From: Cellulomonas alba
GTDB taxonomy: Bacteria > Actinomycetota > Actinomycetes > Actinomycetales > Cellulomonadaceae
NCBI RefSeq assembly: GCF_030362835.1
Contig: NZ_JAUCGQ010000004.1
Coordinates: forward strand, 1 to 64,000
Length of the DNA: 64,000 bases
Reading direction: 5' to 3'
A program made the translations under genes and the position numbers. Each line of letters opens with the position of its first letter. Position 1 is the stretch's first letter. Of this stretch, positions 1 to 12,278 are shown in pieces. The notes under the pieces were generated by a model. That model was not told the origin of the DNA and searched no databases. It saw only the letters and a list, made by a program, of their open reading frames with translations.

Positions 1-71
1 CGGAAGCTAAGCCCTTCAGCGCCGATGGTACTGCACCCGCCAGGGTGTGGGAGAGTAGGACGCCGCCGAAC
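1..71 (+). rRNA. rrf: 5S ribosomal RNA, 3' part
   Basis: The first 71 bases read as the 3' portion of a bacterial 5S rRNA: the loop region with GGAAGCTAAG, then GCGCCGATGGTACTGC, and the GTGGGAGAGTAGG segment ending in GCCGCCGAAC, which would pair with the 5' end lying outside the window. The 5' part is cut off. An intrinsic terminator follows within 10 bases, so this is probably the last gene of an rRNA operon. The exact 3' end is estimated. Confidence 0.88.
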
Positions 72-80
72 ACCCTTCAG

Positions 81-111
81 AAAGAGCCACCCCACACCGG
101 GGTGGCTCTTT
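81..111 (+). terminator. Intrinsic terminator of the rRNA operon
   Basis: A perfect 13-bp inverted repeat (AAAGAGCCACCCC and its complement) with a 5-base loop is followed by TCTGTTT. Position directly behind the 5S rRNA and the U-rich tail make it a standard rRNA operon terminator. Confidence 0.9.
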
Positions 112-359
112 CTGTTTCCCCGGGATTGTTGCCGGCGCTCGATCGGCGCGTCATTCGCCGGGCATGAAGTTGCGGCGAATGCCGCCGCGGCGTTCGATGC
201 CACCTGATGCCGTGGCGCGTCGCCGGCACCGACGTACGCGAGTGCCTCGGCCGCGTTCCAGCGACTTCGTCGAGCGCGTTTCAGGTGGGTCAAGCCCCGG
301 CGGTCCGATGATTTCCTGGGCGCGACATCGGCGCTGAGTCGGGGCGTTCTGGCGGGCGT
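112..359. other. Intergenic stretch between 5S terminator and glgB 3' end
   Basis: About 250 bases without a convincing gene. The short open frames here show no conserved protein features. The only structure seen is a 9-bp inverted repeat, CATTCGCCG at 152-160 and CGGCGAATG at 173-181, which could fold into a hairpin in either transcript but lacks a U-tract. Confidence 0.5.
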
Positions 360-2540
360 TCAGTCGGCCAGGAAGATGACCGCACCGAGAGGCGGGATGC
401 GGACGGACGCCGAGTACGGGCGGCCGTAGTGGGGCACGTCCTCGGCGTCGATGGCGCCGAGGTTGCCGACACCCGAGCCGCCGAACTCGACCGAGTCGGA
501 GTTGTAGATCTCGCGCCATCGGCCGCCGCGCGGGAGGGCGAGGCGATAGCCCTCGTGCGGGACGCCGGCGAAGTTGACCACCACCGCCACGGGGGGGACG
601 TGCTCGCCCTTCCGGATGTACGCGAGGGTGTTGCGGAACGCGTCGTCGGAGTCGATCCACTCGAAGCCGTCGGGGGTGTTGTCGAGCTGCCAGAGAGCGG
701 GGTTGGCCCGGTAGACGCGGTTGAGCTCGCGCATCGCGTTCTGGACGCCGCGGTGGCCGTCGTCCTCGAGGTTCCACCAGTCGATGGAACGCGACTCCGC
801 CCACTCGTCGCGCTGGGCGAACTCCGAGCCCATGAAGAGGAGCTGCTTGCCGGGGTGCGTCCACATGTAGGCCAGCAGCGCGCGCACGCCGGCGAGCTTC
901 TGCCAGTGGTCGCCCGGCATGCGCCCGTAGACGGAGCCCTTGCCGTGGACGACCTCGTCGTGGCTGATCGGCAGGACGTAGTGCTCCGAGTACGCGTAGA
1001 CCATCGAGAAGGTGATCTCGCCGTGGTGGTACCGGCGGTGGATCGGCTGCTCCTGCAGGTAGCGGAGCGTGTCGTTCATCCAGCCCATGTTCCACTTGAG
1101 CCCGAACCCGAGCCCGCCACCGTCGGTGGGCGCGGTGACGCCGGGCCACGCTGTGGACTCCTCGGCGATCATCATGATGCCGGGGGTGCGCTTGTAGGCG
1201 GTGGCGTTGGCCTCCTGGAGGAATGCGATCGCATCGAGGTTCTCGCGGCCGCCGTACTTGTTGGGGCGCCATTGGCCGGCCTGCCGCGAGTAGTCGAGGT
1301 AGAGCATCGAGGCGACGGCGTCGACGCGCAGGCCGTCGACATGGAAGTCCTCGAGCCAGTACGTCGCGTTCGCGACGAGGAAGTTCCGCACCTCGGCGCG
1401 GCCGAAGTTGAAGATGTAGGTGCCCCAGTCGGGCTGCTCGCCGAGCAGGGGGTCGGGGTGCTCGTAGAGCGGCGTGCCGTCGAACCGCGCGAGCGCCCAG
1501 TCGTCCTTGGGGAAGTGGCCCGGCACCCAGTCGACGATGACGCCGACGCCGGCGCGGTGGAGCGTGTCGACCAGGTAGCGGAAGTCGTCCGGGTGGCCGA
1601 ACCGGCTCGTCGGGGCGAAGTAGGACGTGACCTGGTAGCCCCACGAGCCGCCGAACGGATGCTCCGCGACGGGCAGGAACTCGACGTGGGTGAAGCCGAG
1701 GTCGACCACGTACTCGGTCAGCTGCTCCGCGAGCTCGCGGTAGGACAGGCCCTGGCGCCACGAGCCGAGGTGGACCTCGTAGACGGACACCGGGCCGGTG
1801 TGCGGGTCGCGGCCGCGGCGTTGCGTCATCCAGTCGTCGTCGCTCCACGTGAACGACGACTCGACGACGACGGACGCGGTCGCGGGCGGGATCTCGGTCG
1901 CGCGGGCCATGGGGTCCGCCTTCTGGCGCCAGCCGCCGTCCTGGCCGAGCAGCTCGAACTTGTAGCGGGCGCCCGCGTCGACACCGGGGACGAACAGCTC
2001 CCAGACGCCGCTGTCGCCGAGCGAGCGCATCGCGTGCGTGGCGCCCTGCCAGTAGTTGAAGTCGCCGACGACGCGGACGGCGCGCGCGTTGGGCGCCCAG
2101 ACGGCGAACGCCGTGCCGCGCGCGTCGCCGAAGACGCTCGGGTAGGTGTGGAGGTTGGCGCCGAGCACGGTCCAGAGCTGCTCGTGCCGCCCTTCGCGGA
2201 TGAGGTGGCGGTCGAGCTCCTGGACGGTCGGGAGGTAGCGGTACGGGTCGTCGACGACCGCAGGCGTGCCGCCGTACGTGACCTCGATGCGGTAGTCCGG
2301 AACGGTGTCCGTGTCGAGCAGCGCGACCCAGATGCCGTCCTGCTCGTGCGTCGCCTCGATGCGGCCGTCCGACGTCACGACGACGACCTTCTCGGCCAGC
2401 GGCTTCAGCGTGCGGACCGTCAGGCCGCCGTCGGCGAGGTGGGGGCCCAGGATCCCGTGCGGGTCGTACCACGCACCGTGAGCGACGGCGGCGAGCACCG
2501 AGCTGTCGACGGGGACCGGGGAGAGGGCGGCGTCGGTCAT
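360..2540 (-). CDS. glgB: 1,4-alpha-glucan branching enzyme GlgB
   Basis: Transfers segments of alpha-1,4 glucan to make alpha-1,6 branches; cytoplasmic. The protein is 726 residues, normal for GlgB, with an N-terminal CBM48-type domain, a GH13 barrel and a C-terminal beta domain. The GH13 residues are present: nucleophile Asp407 in GLRVDAV, acid Glu460 in IAEESTAWP, and Asp528 in [11 protein letters not shown], the last a hallmark of branching enzymes. The ATG at 2540 is preferred; a TTG four codons upstream also exists. It is the last gene of glgE-treS-mak-glgB, 85 bases behind mak, and would branch the linear glucan that GlgE makes. Family and pathway are firm. Confidence 0.96.
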   Translation of the reverse strand: MTDAALSPVPVDSSVLAAVAHGAWYDPHGILGPHLADGGLTVRTLKPLAEKVVVVTSDGRIEATHEQDGIWVALLDTDTVPDYRIEVTYGGTPAVVDDPYRYLPTVQELDRHLIREGRHEQLWTVLGANLHTYPSVFGDARGTAFAVWAPNARAVRVVGDFNYWQGATHAMRSLGDSGVWELFVPGVDAGARYKFELLGQDGGWRQKADPMARATEIPPATASVVVESSFTWSDDDWMTQRRGRDPHTGPVSVYEVHLGSWRQGLSYRELAEQLTEYVVDLGFTHVEFLPVAEHPFGGSWGYQVTSYFAPTSRFGHPDDFRYLVDTLHRAGVGVIVDWVPGHFPKDDWALARFDGTPLYEHPDPLLGEQPDWGTYIFNFGRAEVRNFLVANATYWLEDFHVDGLRVDAVASMLYLDYSRQAGQWRPNKYGGRENLDAIAFLQEANATAYKRTPGIMMIAEESTAWPGVTAPTDGGGLGFGLKWNMGWMNDTLRYLQEQPIHRRYHHGEITFSMVYAYSEHYVLPISHDEVVHGKGSVYGRMPGDHWQKLAGVRALLAYMWTHPGKQLLFMGSEFAQRDEWAESRSIDWWNLEDDGHRGVQNAMRELNRVYRANPALWQLDNTPDGFEWIDSDDAFRNTLAYIRKGEHVPPVAVVVNFAGVPHEGYRLALPRGGRWREIYNSDSVEFGGSGVGNLGAIDAEDVPHYGRPYSASVRIPPLGAVIFLAD

Positions 2541-2625
2541 GGTCCTACCCAACCACCGTCGGTGCGTTGCCGCAGATGGTGGCGCCGGGAGGGTTCGACG
2601 AAGTGCCGGCCGACCCGCGTCGGGA

Positions 2626-4148
2626 TCAGGACCGGGCGGCGAGGAGGCGGTCGAGGCCGGCGAGAGGGATCGGGAGCCAGTCGGGGCGGTTGCGCGCCTC
2701 GTAGACGGACTCGTACAGCGCCTTGTCGAGCTCGAGCGCGGTGAGGAGCAGGCTCGTCGCGTCGGGGCTCAGGTCGTCGGTGGCGGACTGCGCGTAGCCG
2801 GCGCGGAGGGCGGCACGGGCCGGTGCGGTCCAGGCGTCGGCGTCGGCGTCTCGCAGACCCCCCACCGCGGCTGCGTAGTCGATCGAGCGGAGGATGCCGG
2901 CGACGTCGCGGAGCGCGAGGTCCGGTCGCGTGCGGAGCTCGAGCGGGGCGGCGGGCTCGCCCTCGAAGTCGAGGACGTACCAGCGGTCCGGCGAGCGGAG
3001 GACCTGGCCCAGGTGCAGGTCGCCGTGGACGCGCTGCCGCGGCGGTACCCCGGGCAGCGCGCGCACGGCTCCGAGGACGGCTGCCACGCCGTCCGCGTAC
3101 CCCGCGAGGCGCGGGAGTGCCGCCGTGGCCCAGGCGAAGCGGTCGGCGATCGACGCGGCGACGTCGGCGGGGCTCGCCGGCGTGACGGGGTACGCCTCGC
3201 GCAGGGCGGCGTGCAGCCCCGCGACCGTCGCGCCGAGCTCGAACGTCAGGTCGGCGAACGGCCGACCCGTCCGGGCCAGGTCGCAGGCGAGCTCGAAGCC
3301 GTCGGCGGCGCCGGGGACGAACTCGGCGAGCACGCCGAGATGGCCGTGCCGGTCGGTCGCGCGCGACACGGCGGCGTCGGCGGACGCGCGCGGCACGGTG
3401 TGGGCTGGGGAGGTGGCAGGCGTGGCCGCGTCGACCGAGGCGGCGGGGATGCCTTCCGGGAAGGTGGCCGGTGCCGAGGTGTCGGGGGAGGGGGCGCGGG
3501 GCGAGGCGGGGGAGGACCAGTCGCCCTCGAGCCAGGCGATCGGCGCGGGGACGTTCGGCCAGCCGAGCGCGGCGAGCCGGCGGGGGACGTCGATGTCGGG
3601 GTTGTCACCCGGGGCGAGCGTGCGGAGCACCTTGAGCATCGCGGTCGGCGCAGCGCCGGGGGCGGCCGCGAGCAGCACCGAGGTGTTCGACTGCTCACCC
3701 GTGATCGCGCGGGCGGTCGCCGGGTCGACGTCGAGCGACACCCCGGGGGTGCGTTCGGCGGTGTCGAGCCACGCCGCCACGAACCGGGGATGGGCCGCGC
3801 CGTCGACGACCGCACGCCCGCCGTCGCGGGCGAGGACCGCGATCGTGCCGGGGGCGTCGATCCCGGCTCCACGCGGTGCGACCACGACCGGCACCTGCAG
3901 GAGGTGCTCGGCGAGGTCGCGTCGGGCGCGGACGAGCAGCACGCGGACGGCGCCCTCGGCGGGCGGCGTGCCGGCGACCTCGCGCGCATCGGCCTCGGGC
4001 TCGTCGTCGAGGTGCAGTGCCTCGGTGACCGTCAGCTCGACCCCCGTCGCGCCCTTGAGCGGGAACCAGCGCCGCACGGCGAGCCACTCCGTCAGGGACC
4101 GCAGCAGGAGGACGTCGAGCTCGTCGGCGGGCCGTCGCACGAGCCGGC

Positions 4149-4152
<4 letters not shown>
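2626..4152 (-). CDS. mak: Maltokinase (maltose to maltose 1-phosphate)
   Basis: ATP-dependent kinase that makes maltose 1-phosphate for GlgE. At 508 residues it is somewhat longer than usual maltokinases. The kinase loop HGDLHLGQ places the catalytic Asp at 378, and the metal-binding DFE Asp is 395. Residues about 208-265 are a Pro/Ala/Ser/Thr-rich stretch just before the conserved EFVPGAADG segment, where I would expect only a short loop; this accounts for the extra length and looks like a disordered insertion. The start ATG overlaps the treS stop as ATGA, indicating translational coupling. Neighbours treS upstream and glgB downstream support the assignment. Confidence 0.93.
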
Positions 4153-5929
<1,777 letters not shown>

Positions 5930-5933
<4 letters not shown>

Positions 5934-8140
5934 GCACCTCCGACGTGGACGACGTGCGCGACCCGGTACCACGGGTCGAGCCGCACGTAGGCCTGCTGAC
6001 CCCACGCGTACGTCTCGTCCGACAGGACGTCGCGCACGAGGGTGGTGCGGGACGGGTCGAGGCCGAGGCTCGAGAGGTCGACGACGCCCTCGCGGGCGTT
6101 CTCGGTGTCGAGGTTCACGACGACCGCCACCGTGTCGGCGACGCCCGTCGGGGAGTGCTCGGCGTCGAGGTGCTTGGCGAACGCCACCAGCGAGTCGTCG
6201 GTGGTCGGCAGCACGTGCAGGTTGCGCAACTGGCGCAGCGCGGGATGCGCCGCGCGGATCTCGTTGAGCCGGCGCAGCAGCGTCGCGATGCCGAGCGGCT
6301 CGGCGTCGACCCAGTCGCGCGGCTTGAACTCGTACTTCTCGTTGTCGATCTGCTCCTCGACACCCGGCCGCGGCACGTTCTCGACGAGCTCGTAGCCCGA
6401 GTAGATGCCCCATGTCGGCGAGCCGAGCGCGGCGAGCACCGCGCGCACCGCGAACCCGCGCACGCCCGTGGCCTGCAGGTACGGCGGCAGGATGTCGTGC
6501 GTCGTCGGCCAGAAGCTCGGCCGCATCCAGGAACCCTGCTCGCCCGAGACCTCCTGGAGGTACTCCTCGAGCTCGTCCTTGGTGTTGCGCCACGTGAAGT
6601 ACGTGTACGACTGGTGGAAGCCCACCTTGGCGAGCGTCTGCATCATTGCCGGCCGCGTGAACGCCTCCGACAGGAACACGACGTCCGGGTGGGACGCGCG
6701 GACGTCGGCGAGCAGGCGCGCCCAGAAGTCGAGCGGCTTGGTGTGCGGGTTGTCGACGCGGAACGCCGTGACGCCGTGGTCGATCCACACCTGCAGCACG
6801 CGGCGGATCTCGTGCTCGATGCCGACCGGGTCGTTGTCGAAGTTCAGCGGGTAGATGTCCTGGTACTTCTTCGGCGGGTTCTCGGCGTAGGCGATCGAGC
6901 CGTCGGCGCGCGTGGTGAACCACTCCGGGTGCTCGCGCACCCAGGGGTGGTCGGGGCTGCACTGGAGCGCGACGTCGAGCGCGACCTCGAGCCCGAGCTC
7001 GCGCGCGCGGGCGACGAAGTAGTCGAAGTCGTCGAACGTGCCGAGGCTCGGCTCGATCGCGTCGTGGCCGCCCGCCTCCGAGCCGATGGCGTACGGCGAG
7101 CCCGGGTCGTCGGGATGCGCGTCGAGCGAGTTGTTGCGGCCCTTCTTGAAGGTGCTGCCGATGGGGTGGATCGGCGTCAGGTACACCACGTCGAAGCCGA
7201 GGCCCGCGATGCGGGGCAGCGCCTCGGCGGCGGTGCGCAGCGTGCCGGACACCCAGGTGCCCGTCTCGGGGTCGAGGTGCGCGCCGTGGCTGCGCGGGAA
7301 GATCTCGTACCACGCGCCGGCCAGCGCGAGCGGGCGGTCGACGACGAGCGGGTAGGTGGGGCTGCTCGTGACGAGGTCACGCAGCGGGTGCCGGGTGAGC
7401 GCGTCCCGCACCTGCGGCGACAGCCCGGTCGCCAGCCGCGTCTGCGGGTCCGGGTCGGGGTCGCGGAGCGCGTGGGCCGCGTCGGCGAGCGTCTGCGCGT
7501 CCTGCGCCGAGAGGTCCGGCTGCCGCGCGGCGCGGTCGAGCACGAGCGCGCCCTCGGTGAGCATCAGCTCGACGTCGACACCCGCCGCGACCTTGATCGC
7601 AGCGTCGTGCGACCACGTCCCGTACGGGTCGGACCAGCCCTCGACGCGGAAGCCCCAGCGCCCCTCGCGGTCCGGGACGAGGCGCGCCTCCAGGCGGTCC
7701 AGCCCGGGAGCGATGTCGACCATCCGGGCCCACGCGTGGTCGCGGCCGTCGGGGTCCACGAGGACCGCGGTCGCGGCGACGGCGTCGTGACCCTCGCGGA
7801 ACACCGTGGCGCGGACCGGGACGGCCTCGCCGACGACCGCCTTGGCCGGGAAGCGGCCCTCCTCGGCGACGGGGGACACGTCGACGACGGGGATGCGGCC
7901 GATCGCCACCGGGACCGCGTGGGGGGCGGGGGCCGGTGCGGCCTCGGCGGGCTTCGCGGCTGCGGGCGTCGCGGCGGGCGCCGGTTCCGCGGCTGCTGAC
8001 GGCCCCTGCGGCGTCGCCGCGGCCGGCGTCGCGGGGCTCGGGACGGGGGCGGTGGTCCGGGCGTCCGGGGAGCCGGACCCGGCGGCAGGCACGGTGCGGG
8101 GGCGCCGGCCGCCGCCACGTCGTGCCGGGGGAGTCGTCAC
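5930..8140 (-). CDS. glgE: Alpha-1,4-glucan:maltose-1-phosphate maltosyltransferase GlgE
   Basis: Extends alpha-glucan by two glucose units using maltose 1-phosphate; cytoplasmic, GH13_3. About 736 residues, longer than usual because of an N-terminal tail of some 85 residues rich in Ala, Pro and Thr before the conserved [10 protein letters not shown] block. Nucleophile Asp463 in [11 protein letters not shown] and acid Glu492 in FLSEAFTRP are present. Start chosen at GTG 8140 ([11 protein letters not shown]); a GTG ten codons upstream at 8170 is the alternative and neither has a strong ribosome binding site. First gene of the glgE-treS-mak-glgB operon. Function is firm; the exact start and role of the tail are uncertain. 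Confidence 0.95.
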
Positions 8141-8263
8141 GTCCCCGAACCTAGCCGCAGGTCCGGGCACCGGGCATCTGCAGCGACCCCGCGTCGGCCG
8201 TCCCGCGCGGGCGCAGGCGGTGCCCGGGGCGTCTCGCGGGGGAGGGCGCCGGGTGGACCGGCG

Positions 8264-9922
8264 TCAGTCGAGCGTCTCGACGAGCGCGCGCCCGGCGGTG
8301 CGGCCGCTGAACAGGCAGCCGCCGAGGAACGTGCCCTCGAGCGCGCGGTGGCCGTGCACGCCGCCGCCGCCGAACCCTGCGGCCTCGCCGACCGCCCACA
8401 GGCCGGGCAACACCTCGCCGTCGGGTCGCAGGGCGCGGCCCTCGAGATCGGTGTGCAGGCCGCCGAGCGTCTTGCGCGTCAGCACCGAGAGGCGCACCGC
8501 GAGCAGCGGCCCGTGCTCCGGGTCGAGCAGGCGGTGGGGCTTGGCGACGCGGATCGCCTTGTCGACGACGTACCGACGGGCCATCGCCGTCGCGGTGACC
8601 TGGAGGTCCTTGCCGAGCCCCGTCGCGACCTGCGCGTCGCGCTCGCGGATCGTGTGCTCGAGCGCACCGGCGTCGATGCGACCCTCGCCCGTCAGCGCGT
8701 TCATCCCCGCCGCCAGCTCGGCAGGCGTGTCGGCCCAGACGAACTCGGGCGAGCGCTTCGCGAACGTCTCGACCGGCCCGACGGCGCCGGGGAGCACGCG
8801 CTGCAGCAGCAGCGGGACGTCGCGGCCCGTCAGGTCGGGGTTCTGCTCCGAGCCCGAGAGGGCGAACTCGGCGCCCATGATCGTCTTGTCGAGCACGAAC
8901 CAGGAGTGGTCGTCGCCGCGGCGCGTGATGTGCTGCAGCGCGCCGTGGCAGTCGAAGCCGGGGAACAGCGGCACGGGCAGGCGGTGGCCGTCGGCGTCGA
9001 GCCACAGCGAGCTCGGCCCGGGCAGGATGCGGATGCCGTGGTTCGGCCACACCGGCGAGTGGTCGGCGACGCCTTCGGGGTAGTGCCACATGCGGTCCTC
9101 GTGCACGACGGCCGCGCCCGCGGTCCGGGCCGCCTCGATGCCCGAGCCGTCGACGTGTGCCGGCACGCCCGAGAGCATGCGGTCGGGCAGGCGGCCCGCC
9201 GACGCCGGCCAGAGCTCGCGGACCAGCTCGTGGTTGCCGCCGATGCCGCCGGTCGCCACGACGACCGCGTCGGCGCGCTCCTCGAAGGAGCCGGCGACCT
9301 CACGCGAGGTGGCCTCGGCGCGCGGCGCGTCGTCGGGGGCCAGGACGTCGCCGCGCACTCCCGTGACGCGCCCGTCCGTCGTCACGAGCGACGTGACGCG
9401 GTGCCGGAACCGGACCTCGACGAGCCCAGCGGCCCGGGCGTCGAGCAGCGCGCGCACGAACGGCTCGAGCACGCCCGGGCCCGTGCCCCACGTGATGTGG
9501 AAGCGCGGGACCGAGTTGCCGTGGCCGTCGGCGAGGTAGCCGCCGCGCTCGGTCCACTGGACGAGGGGGAACCACCGGACGCCGAGTCCGTGCAGCCACG
9601 GCCGCAGCTCGCCCGCGGCGAAGTCGACGAAGCCCTCGGCCCACGCGCGGCCCCAGCGGTCGGAGCCGTCGTCGGAGAACTGCGCCGAGCCGAGCCAGTC
9701 GGCGAGCGCGAGCTCGGCGCTGTCGCGCACACCGAGGCGGCGCTGCTCGGGGGTGTCGACGAGGAACAGGCCGCCGAACGACCAGTAGGCCTGGCCGCCC
9801 AGCGAGCGGCGGTTCTCGGCGTCCAGCAGCAGGACCCGGCGGCCGGCGGCGGTGAGCTCGGCGGTCGCGACGAGGCCCGCGAGCCCCGCACCGACCACCA
9901 CGACGTCGTGGCGGTTCGTCAT
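8264..9922 (-). CDS. FAD-dependent oxidoreductase (FAD_binding_2 / ketosteroid dehydrogenase-like)
   Basis: A 552-residue flavoprotein. Residues about 7-25 form a dinucleotide-binding fold with VVVGAGLAGLVA, and the C-terminal end GLWAVGEAAGFGGGGVHG is the second FAD contact typical of the fumarate reductase / 3-ketosteroid delta-1-dehydrogenase superfamily. It matches the family usually called putative FAD-binding dehydrogenase; the substrate is not known. No signal peptide or membrane segment is seen. It lies between glgX and glgE on the same strand (58 and 123 base gaps), but no link to glucan metabolism can be shown. ATG at 9922 chosen; the track could extend three codons further upstream. 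Confidence 0.82.
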   Translation of the reverse strand: MTNRHDVVVVGAGLAGLVATAELTAAGRRVLLLDAENRRSLGGQAYWSFGGLFLVDTPEQRRLGVRDSAELALADWLGSAQFSDDGSDRWGRAWAEGFVDFAAGELRPWLHGLGVRWFPLVQWTERGGYLADGHGNSVPRFHITWGTGPGVLEPFVRALLDARAAGLVEVRFRHRVTSLVTTDGRVTGVRGDVLAPDDAPRAEATSREVAGSFEERADAVVVATGGIGGNHELVRELWPASAGRLPDRMLSGVPAHVDGSGIEAARTAGAAVVHEDRMWHYPEGVADHSPVWPNHGIRILPGPSSLWLDADGHRLPVPLFPGFDCHGALQHITRRGDDHSWFVLDKTIMGAEFALSGSEQNPDLTGRDVPLLLQRVLPGAVGPVETFAKRSPEFVWADTPAELAAGMNALTGEGRIDAGALEHTIRERDAQVATGLGKDLQVTATAMARRYVVDKAIRVAKPHRLLDPEHGPLLAVRLSVLTRKTLGGLHTDLEGRALRPDGEVLPGLWAVGEAAGFGGGGVHGHRALEGTFLGGCLFSGRTAGRALVETLD

Positions 9923-9980
9923 GCGCGGCACCCTACCGCTGCTGGACGCGCGTCCAGGTGGCGACGGGCGTCGCGGCGCG

Positions 9981-12188
9981 TCACGGCTGGACGTAGATCC
10001 GCATGCTCAGCGGCTCGACGACGGTCGTGGTCCCGGGCGCGGCGTGCAGGGTCCCCGCGATCGCGGCGGCGCGCTCCTCGCGCGGGTGCTCCCAGACCGA
10101 GTCCCACGCGAGCCGCCAGGCGCCGCCCTCGTCGGGCGCGAGGGTCACGTCGACCTCCGACAGGGCGCCGTTGACGACGAGCAGCACGGCGTCGACGTCA
10201 GGGGGCGGGGCCGTGCGCACCATCTGGAACGTCCGCACCGACGCGTCGTGCCAGCGTGCGTGGTCGAACGGCGCGCCGGCGGCGTCGTACCACGCGAGGT
10301 CGGCACGCAGGCCCGCGCGCGGCGGTCGGCCGGTGTAGAACCGCGTGCTCCGCAGCGCCGGACGCTCGCGCCGCAGGGTCAGCAGCCACCGAGCCGTCGA
10401 GAGCAGGTCGTGCCGCCAGCCGGTCGTGTCCCAGCTGAGCCACGACAGCTCGGTGTCCTGGCAGTACGCGTTGTTGTTGCCGCGCTGCGTGCGGCCGAGC
10501 TCGTCGCCGGCCGTGATCATCGGCGTGCCCGCTGCCAGCACCAGGCTGGCGAACAGGTTGCGGATCGAGCGCCGCCGCAGCGGCGCGATGTCGGCCGCCG
10601 GGGAGTCCGGCTCGACCGGGCCCTCGACGCCGTGGTTCCACGAGCGGTTGTCGTCGCTGCCGTCGCGGTTGTGCTCGCCGTTGGCGAGGTTGTGCTTGTG
10701 GTCGTACGCGACCAGGTCCGCGAGCGTGAAGCCGTCGTGCGCCGTCACGAAGTTGATCGACGCCACGGTGCCGCGGGCGAGCGGCGGGTCGCCGTGGCCG
10801 AAGAGGTCGACGCTGCCCGACAGGCGGGTCGCGAGGTCGCGCACGCGATGGCCGGGCAGGCCCTGCGCGGCGCGTGCGGGGTCGGCGAGCCAGAACGAGC
10901 GGACCGCATTCCGAAACCGGTCGTTCCACTCCGCGAACGGCGGCGGGAACTGGCCGGTGCGCCACCCGCCGGGCCCGACGTCCCACGGCTCGGCCACCAG
11001 CTTGAGCCCGTGCAGGGCCGGGTCCGTCGTCATGGCGACGAGCACCGGGTGGTCGGACGTGAACCCGACCGCGTCCCGGCCGAGCGTGACGGCCAGGTCG
11101 AAGCGGTAGCCGTCGACGCCGACCACCTCGGCCCAGTGGCGCAGCGAGTCGAGCGTCATCCGCACGACCTCGGCACGGCGGAAGTCCAGCGTGTTGCCGG
11201 TTCCCGTCACGTCCGCGAGGCGCGCCGGGACGCCGCCGTCGTGCGCGTAGTAGTGCGTGCTGTCGAGGCCGCGCCACGACAGGTGCTGGCCCGGCAGGCC
11301 GCCCTCCGCGGTGTGGTTGTAGACGACGTCGAGCAGCACCTCGATGCCCGCCTCGTGCAGCGCGTGCACGGCCGTGCGCAGCTCGGTGAGCACCGCGGCC
11401 GGCCCGGCAGCCTGTGCGGCCTTCGTGGCGTACGCCGCGTGCGGCGCGAAGAAGCCCAACGTCGAGTAGCCCCAGTAGTTCGTCAGGCCCTTGGCGACGA
11501 GGTGCGGCTCGGTCGTCGACGCGTGGATCGGCAGGAGCTCGAGGGCCGTGACGCCGAGCCCTAGCAGGTGGTCGACGACCGACGGGTGCGCGAGGCCCGC
11601 GTAGGTGCCGCGCAGCTCGTCGGGCACGTCCGGGTGCAGCATCGTCAGACCGCGCACGTGCGCCTCGTACACGACCGTGCGGGACCACGGCACCCACGGC
11701 CGGTTCGCCGCCGGGTCGGGGCCGGGCAGGTCACGCAGGTCGACGACCACGGAGTGCGGCACGTGGGCCGCGGAGTCGCGGCGGTCCGCCGCGCCGTACG
11801 GGTCGCCCACGAGCTTCTCGTCGACGACGTGGCCGTACGTCTCGGGCCCGTAGCCGAGCTCGCCCAGCAGGCCGAGCGCGTAGGGGTCCACGAGGAGCTT
11901 GGCGGGGTTGTAGCGCAGGCCGTTCGTCGGGTCCCACGCGCCGTGCGCGCGGAAGCCGTACCGCTGGCCGGCCCGGACGCCGGGGACCGACGCGAACCAC
12001 ACGCCGTGCACGGGCCCCTGCATCATGACGCGGCGCTCGGTGCGGTAGCCGTCGGGGCCGTCGAGCAGGCACAGCTCGACCGCGGCCGCGTGCGGCGCGA
12101 GGACCGCCGCCTCGATGCCCTCGTCCGTGACGTGGACGCCGAGCCGCGGCGGGCGGCGGCGGGCGGCGGTCGGGGTCACGGGCCTCAT
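9981..12188 (-). CDS. glgX: Glycogen debranching enzyme GlgX
   Basis: Isoamylase-type enzyme hydrolysing alpha-1,6 branches of glycogen or limit dextrin. 735 residues with an N-terminal CBM48 domain (about 15-110), a GH13_11 barrel and a C-terminal beta domain. Catalytic residues are Asp364 in GYRFDLAVTLGRD, Glu400 in LVAEPWDVGPGG and Asp485 in TAHDGFTLADL; FNYNPAKLL-like RYNPAKLLVDPYA is typical for the family. ATG 12188 (MRPVTPT) is taken as start; GTG 12179 is possible. Divergent from etfB with 90 bases between. Together with GlgB and GlgE it completes an alpha-glucan turnover set in this window. Confidence 0.95.
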   Translation of the reverse strand: MRPVTPTAARRRPPRLGVHVTDEGIEAAVLAPHAAAVELCLLDGPDGYRTERRVMMQGPVHGVWFASVPGVRAGQRYGFRAHGAWDPTNGLRYNPAKLLVDPYALGLLGELGYGPETYGHVVDEKLVGDPYGAADRRDSAAHVPHSVVVDLRDLPGPDPAANRPWVPWSRTVVYEAHVRGLTMLHPDVPDELRGTYAGLAHPSVVDHLLGLGVTALELLPIHASTTEPHLVAKGLTNYWGYSTLGFFAPHAAYATKAAQAAGPAAVLTELRTAVHALHEAGIEVLLDVVYNHTAEGGLPGQHLSWRGLDSTHYYAHDGGVPARLADVTGTGNTLDFRRAEVVRMTLDSLRHWAEVVGVDGYRFDLAVTLGRDAVGFTSDHPVLVAMTTDPALHGLKLVAEPWDVGPGGWRTGQFPPPFAEWNDRFRNAVRSFWLADPARAAQGLPGHRVRDLATRLSGSVDLFGHGDPPLARGTVASINFVTAHDGFTLADLVAYDHKHNLANGEHNRDGSDDNRSWNHGVEGPVEPDSPAADIAPLRRRSIRNLFASLVLAAGTPMITAGDELGRTQRGNNNAYCQDTELSWLSWDTTGWRHDLLSTARWLLTLRRERPALRSTRFYTGRPPRAGLRADLAWYDAAGAPFDHARWHDASVRTFQMVRTAPPPDVDAVLLVVNGALSEVDVTLAPDEGGAWRLAWDSVWEHPREERAAAIAGTLHAAPGTTTVVEPLSMRIYVQP

Positions 12189-12265
12189 TGTGCGCGATCG
12201 GGCTCCGCCGTCGGAGGGCGGTCCCGTCAGGCGAACCGTTCGGCGGGCGGCCCGCCGGCAGCCGG

Positions 12266-12278
12266 TAACGTTCCGCGG
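12266..12278 (+). promoter_or_regulatory. -10 box of etfB, leaderless arrangement
   Basis: TAACGT at 12266-12271 is a TANNNT -10 element ending 7 bases before the GTG start of etfB. No ribosome binding site is seen before that GTG. This spacing would put the transcript start at or next to the start codon. Confidence 0.5.

Noticed and set aside
429..2744. 771-codon open frame on the plus strand opposite glgB
   Set aside because: Shadow of glgB; composition is Val/Glu/Ala/Arg-rich with no motif, while glgB on the other strand has all catalytic residues.
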